A program made the translations under genes and the position numbers. Below, piece by piece: positions 63,884-64,000 of a DNA stretch of 64,000 nt. This DNA comes from an uncultured Prevotellaceae bacterium (GTDB lineage Bacteria; Bacteroidota; Bacteroidia; Bacteroidales; Bacteroidaceae): NCBI GenBank assembly GCA_902799765.1, contig CADCBZ010000028.1, positions 22,469-86,468 of the forward strand, written 5' to 3'. Each line of letters begins with the position of its first letter. Position 1 is the stretch's first letter. The notes below the pieces were generated by a model, which saw only the letters and a list, made by a program, of their open reading frames with translations, had not been told where the DNA came from and made no database searches.

Positions 63884-64000
63884 ATGGCAAAGAATATTTC
63901 ATTTACAATAAAGTTCTGGCGCCAGAACGGCCCCAAGGACCAGGGACATTTCGACACCCACGAGATGCACGATATTCCCGATGATACCTCGTTCCTCGAG
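63884..64000 (+). CDS. sdhB: Succinate dehydrogenase/fumarate reductase iron-sulfur subunit, N-terminal part
   Basis: The first 39 residues (MAKNISFTIKFWRQNGPKD, then GHFDTHEMHDIPDDTSFLE) match the start of the Bacteroidales SdhB/FrdB ferredoxin domain. The window ends before the cysteine motifs. It would pass electrons from the flavoprotein to the cytochrome b subunit. Confidence 0.9.
   Translation, partial: MAKNISFTIKFWRQNGPKDQGHFDTHEMHDIPDDTSFLE

Overview
The window is chromosomal DNA of a Bacteroidota bacterium, most likely a Prevotella-type member of the Bacteroidales. The support is a SusC-type receptor beside a hybrid two-component regulator, a PorZ-like type IX secretion protein, BtuB/BtuG-type vitamin B12 capture proteins, retaining GH97 chemistry, an ECF sigma/anti-sigma pair, and promoters of the Bacteroidota kind (TTTG, 19-21 bases, TAnnTTTG) ahead of many genes, with no consistent Shine-Dalgarno sequences. 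All assignments come from reading the translations by eye; no database search was run.

Layout. 1-5.2 kb: end of a polysaccharide-utilisation locus (SusC-like receptor, truncated by the window edge, and its hybrid regulator). 5.3-12.4 kb: a leftward run btuB-btuG-btuF-dapB-lepB-wbqC. 12.5-15.9 kb: a protein with two nuclease folds, a DUF3467 protein, a solitary tyrosine recombinase, and a repeat-rich intergenic region. 15.9-20.1 kb: ECF sigma operon ending in an outer-membrane barrel gene broken by a 26-bp tandem duplication. 20.1-22.6 kb: small regulatory and unknown genes and an AAA ATPase with repeats in its leader. 22.7-28.8 kb: a five-gene operon fitting L-galactose catabolism. 28.9-32.9 kb: aldo-keto reductase, CobD-like enzyme, BtuD-like ATPase, MntP, TrmH-type methylase. 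32.95-33.3 kb: a cluster of DnaA boxes that looks like the replication origin. 33.3-45 kb: nadA, porZ, a yitT-rdgB fusion, leuS, a potassium channel and small exported proteins. 45-54 kb: mutS, lgt, ychF, polA, ispB. 54-61 kb: deoC, mazG-like, dtd, uvrC, apt, mnmG, with two parS-like sites. 61-64 kb: the fumarate reductase/succinate dehydrogenase operon, cut in sdhB.

Two things stand out. First, mutS, polA, sdhC and sdhA each appear to have lost a few tens of bases at an internal point, with short sequence identity at three or four of the junctions and the same resulting frame offset. The outer-membrane barrel gene carries a tandem duplication instead. This is either real microhomology-type mutation or an assembly problem and must be settled before function is inferred. 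Second, the intergenic DNA is rich in structured repeats: paired palindromic sites round an AT-rich core next to the recombinase, a 22-bp-period array, a similar paired element at 56.5 kb, a hairpin family seen three times, and a 27-bp palindrome seen twice.

Leftward transcription to the left of 33 kb, DnaA boxes at 33 kb, and parS-like sites beside mnmG at 59 kb all suggest that this window spans the origin-proximal part of the chromosome.
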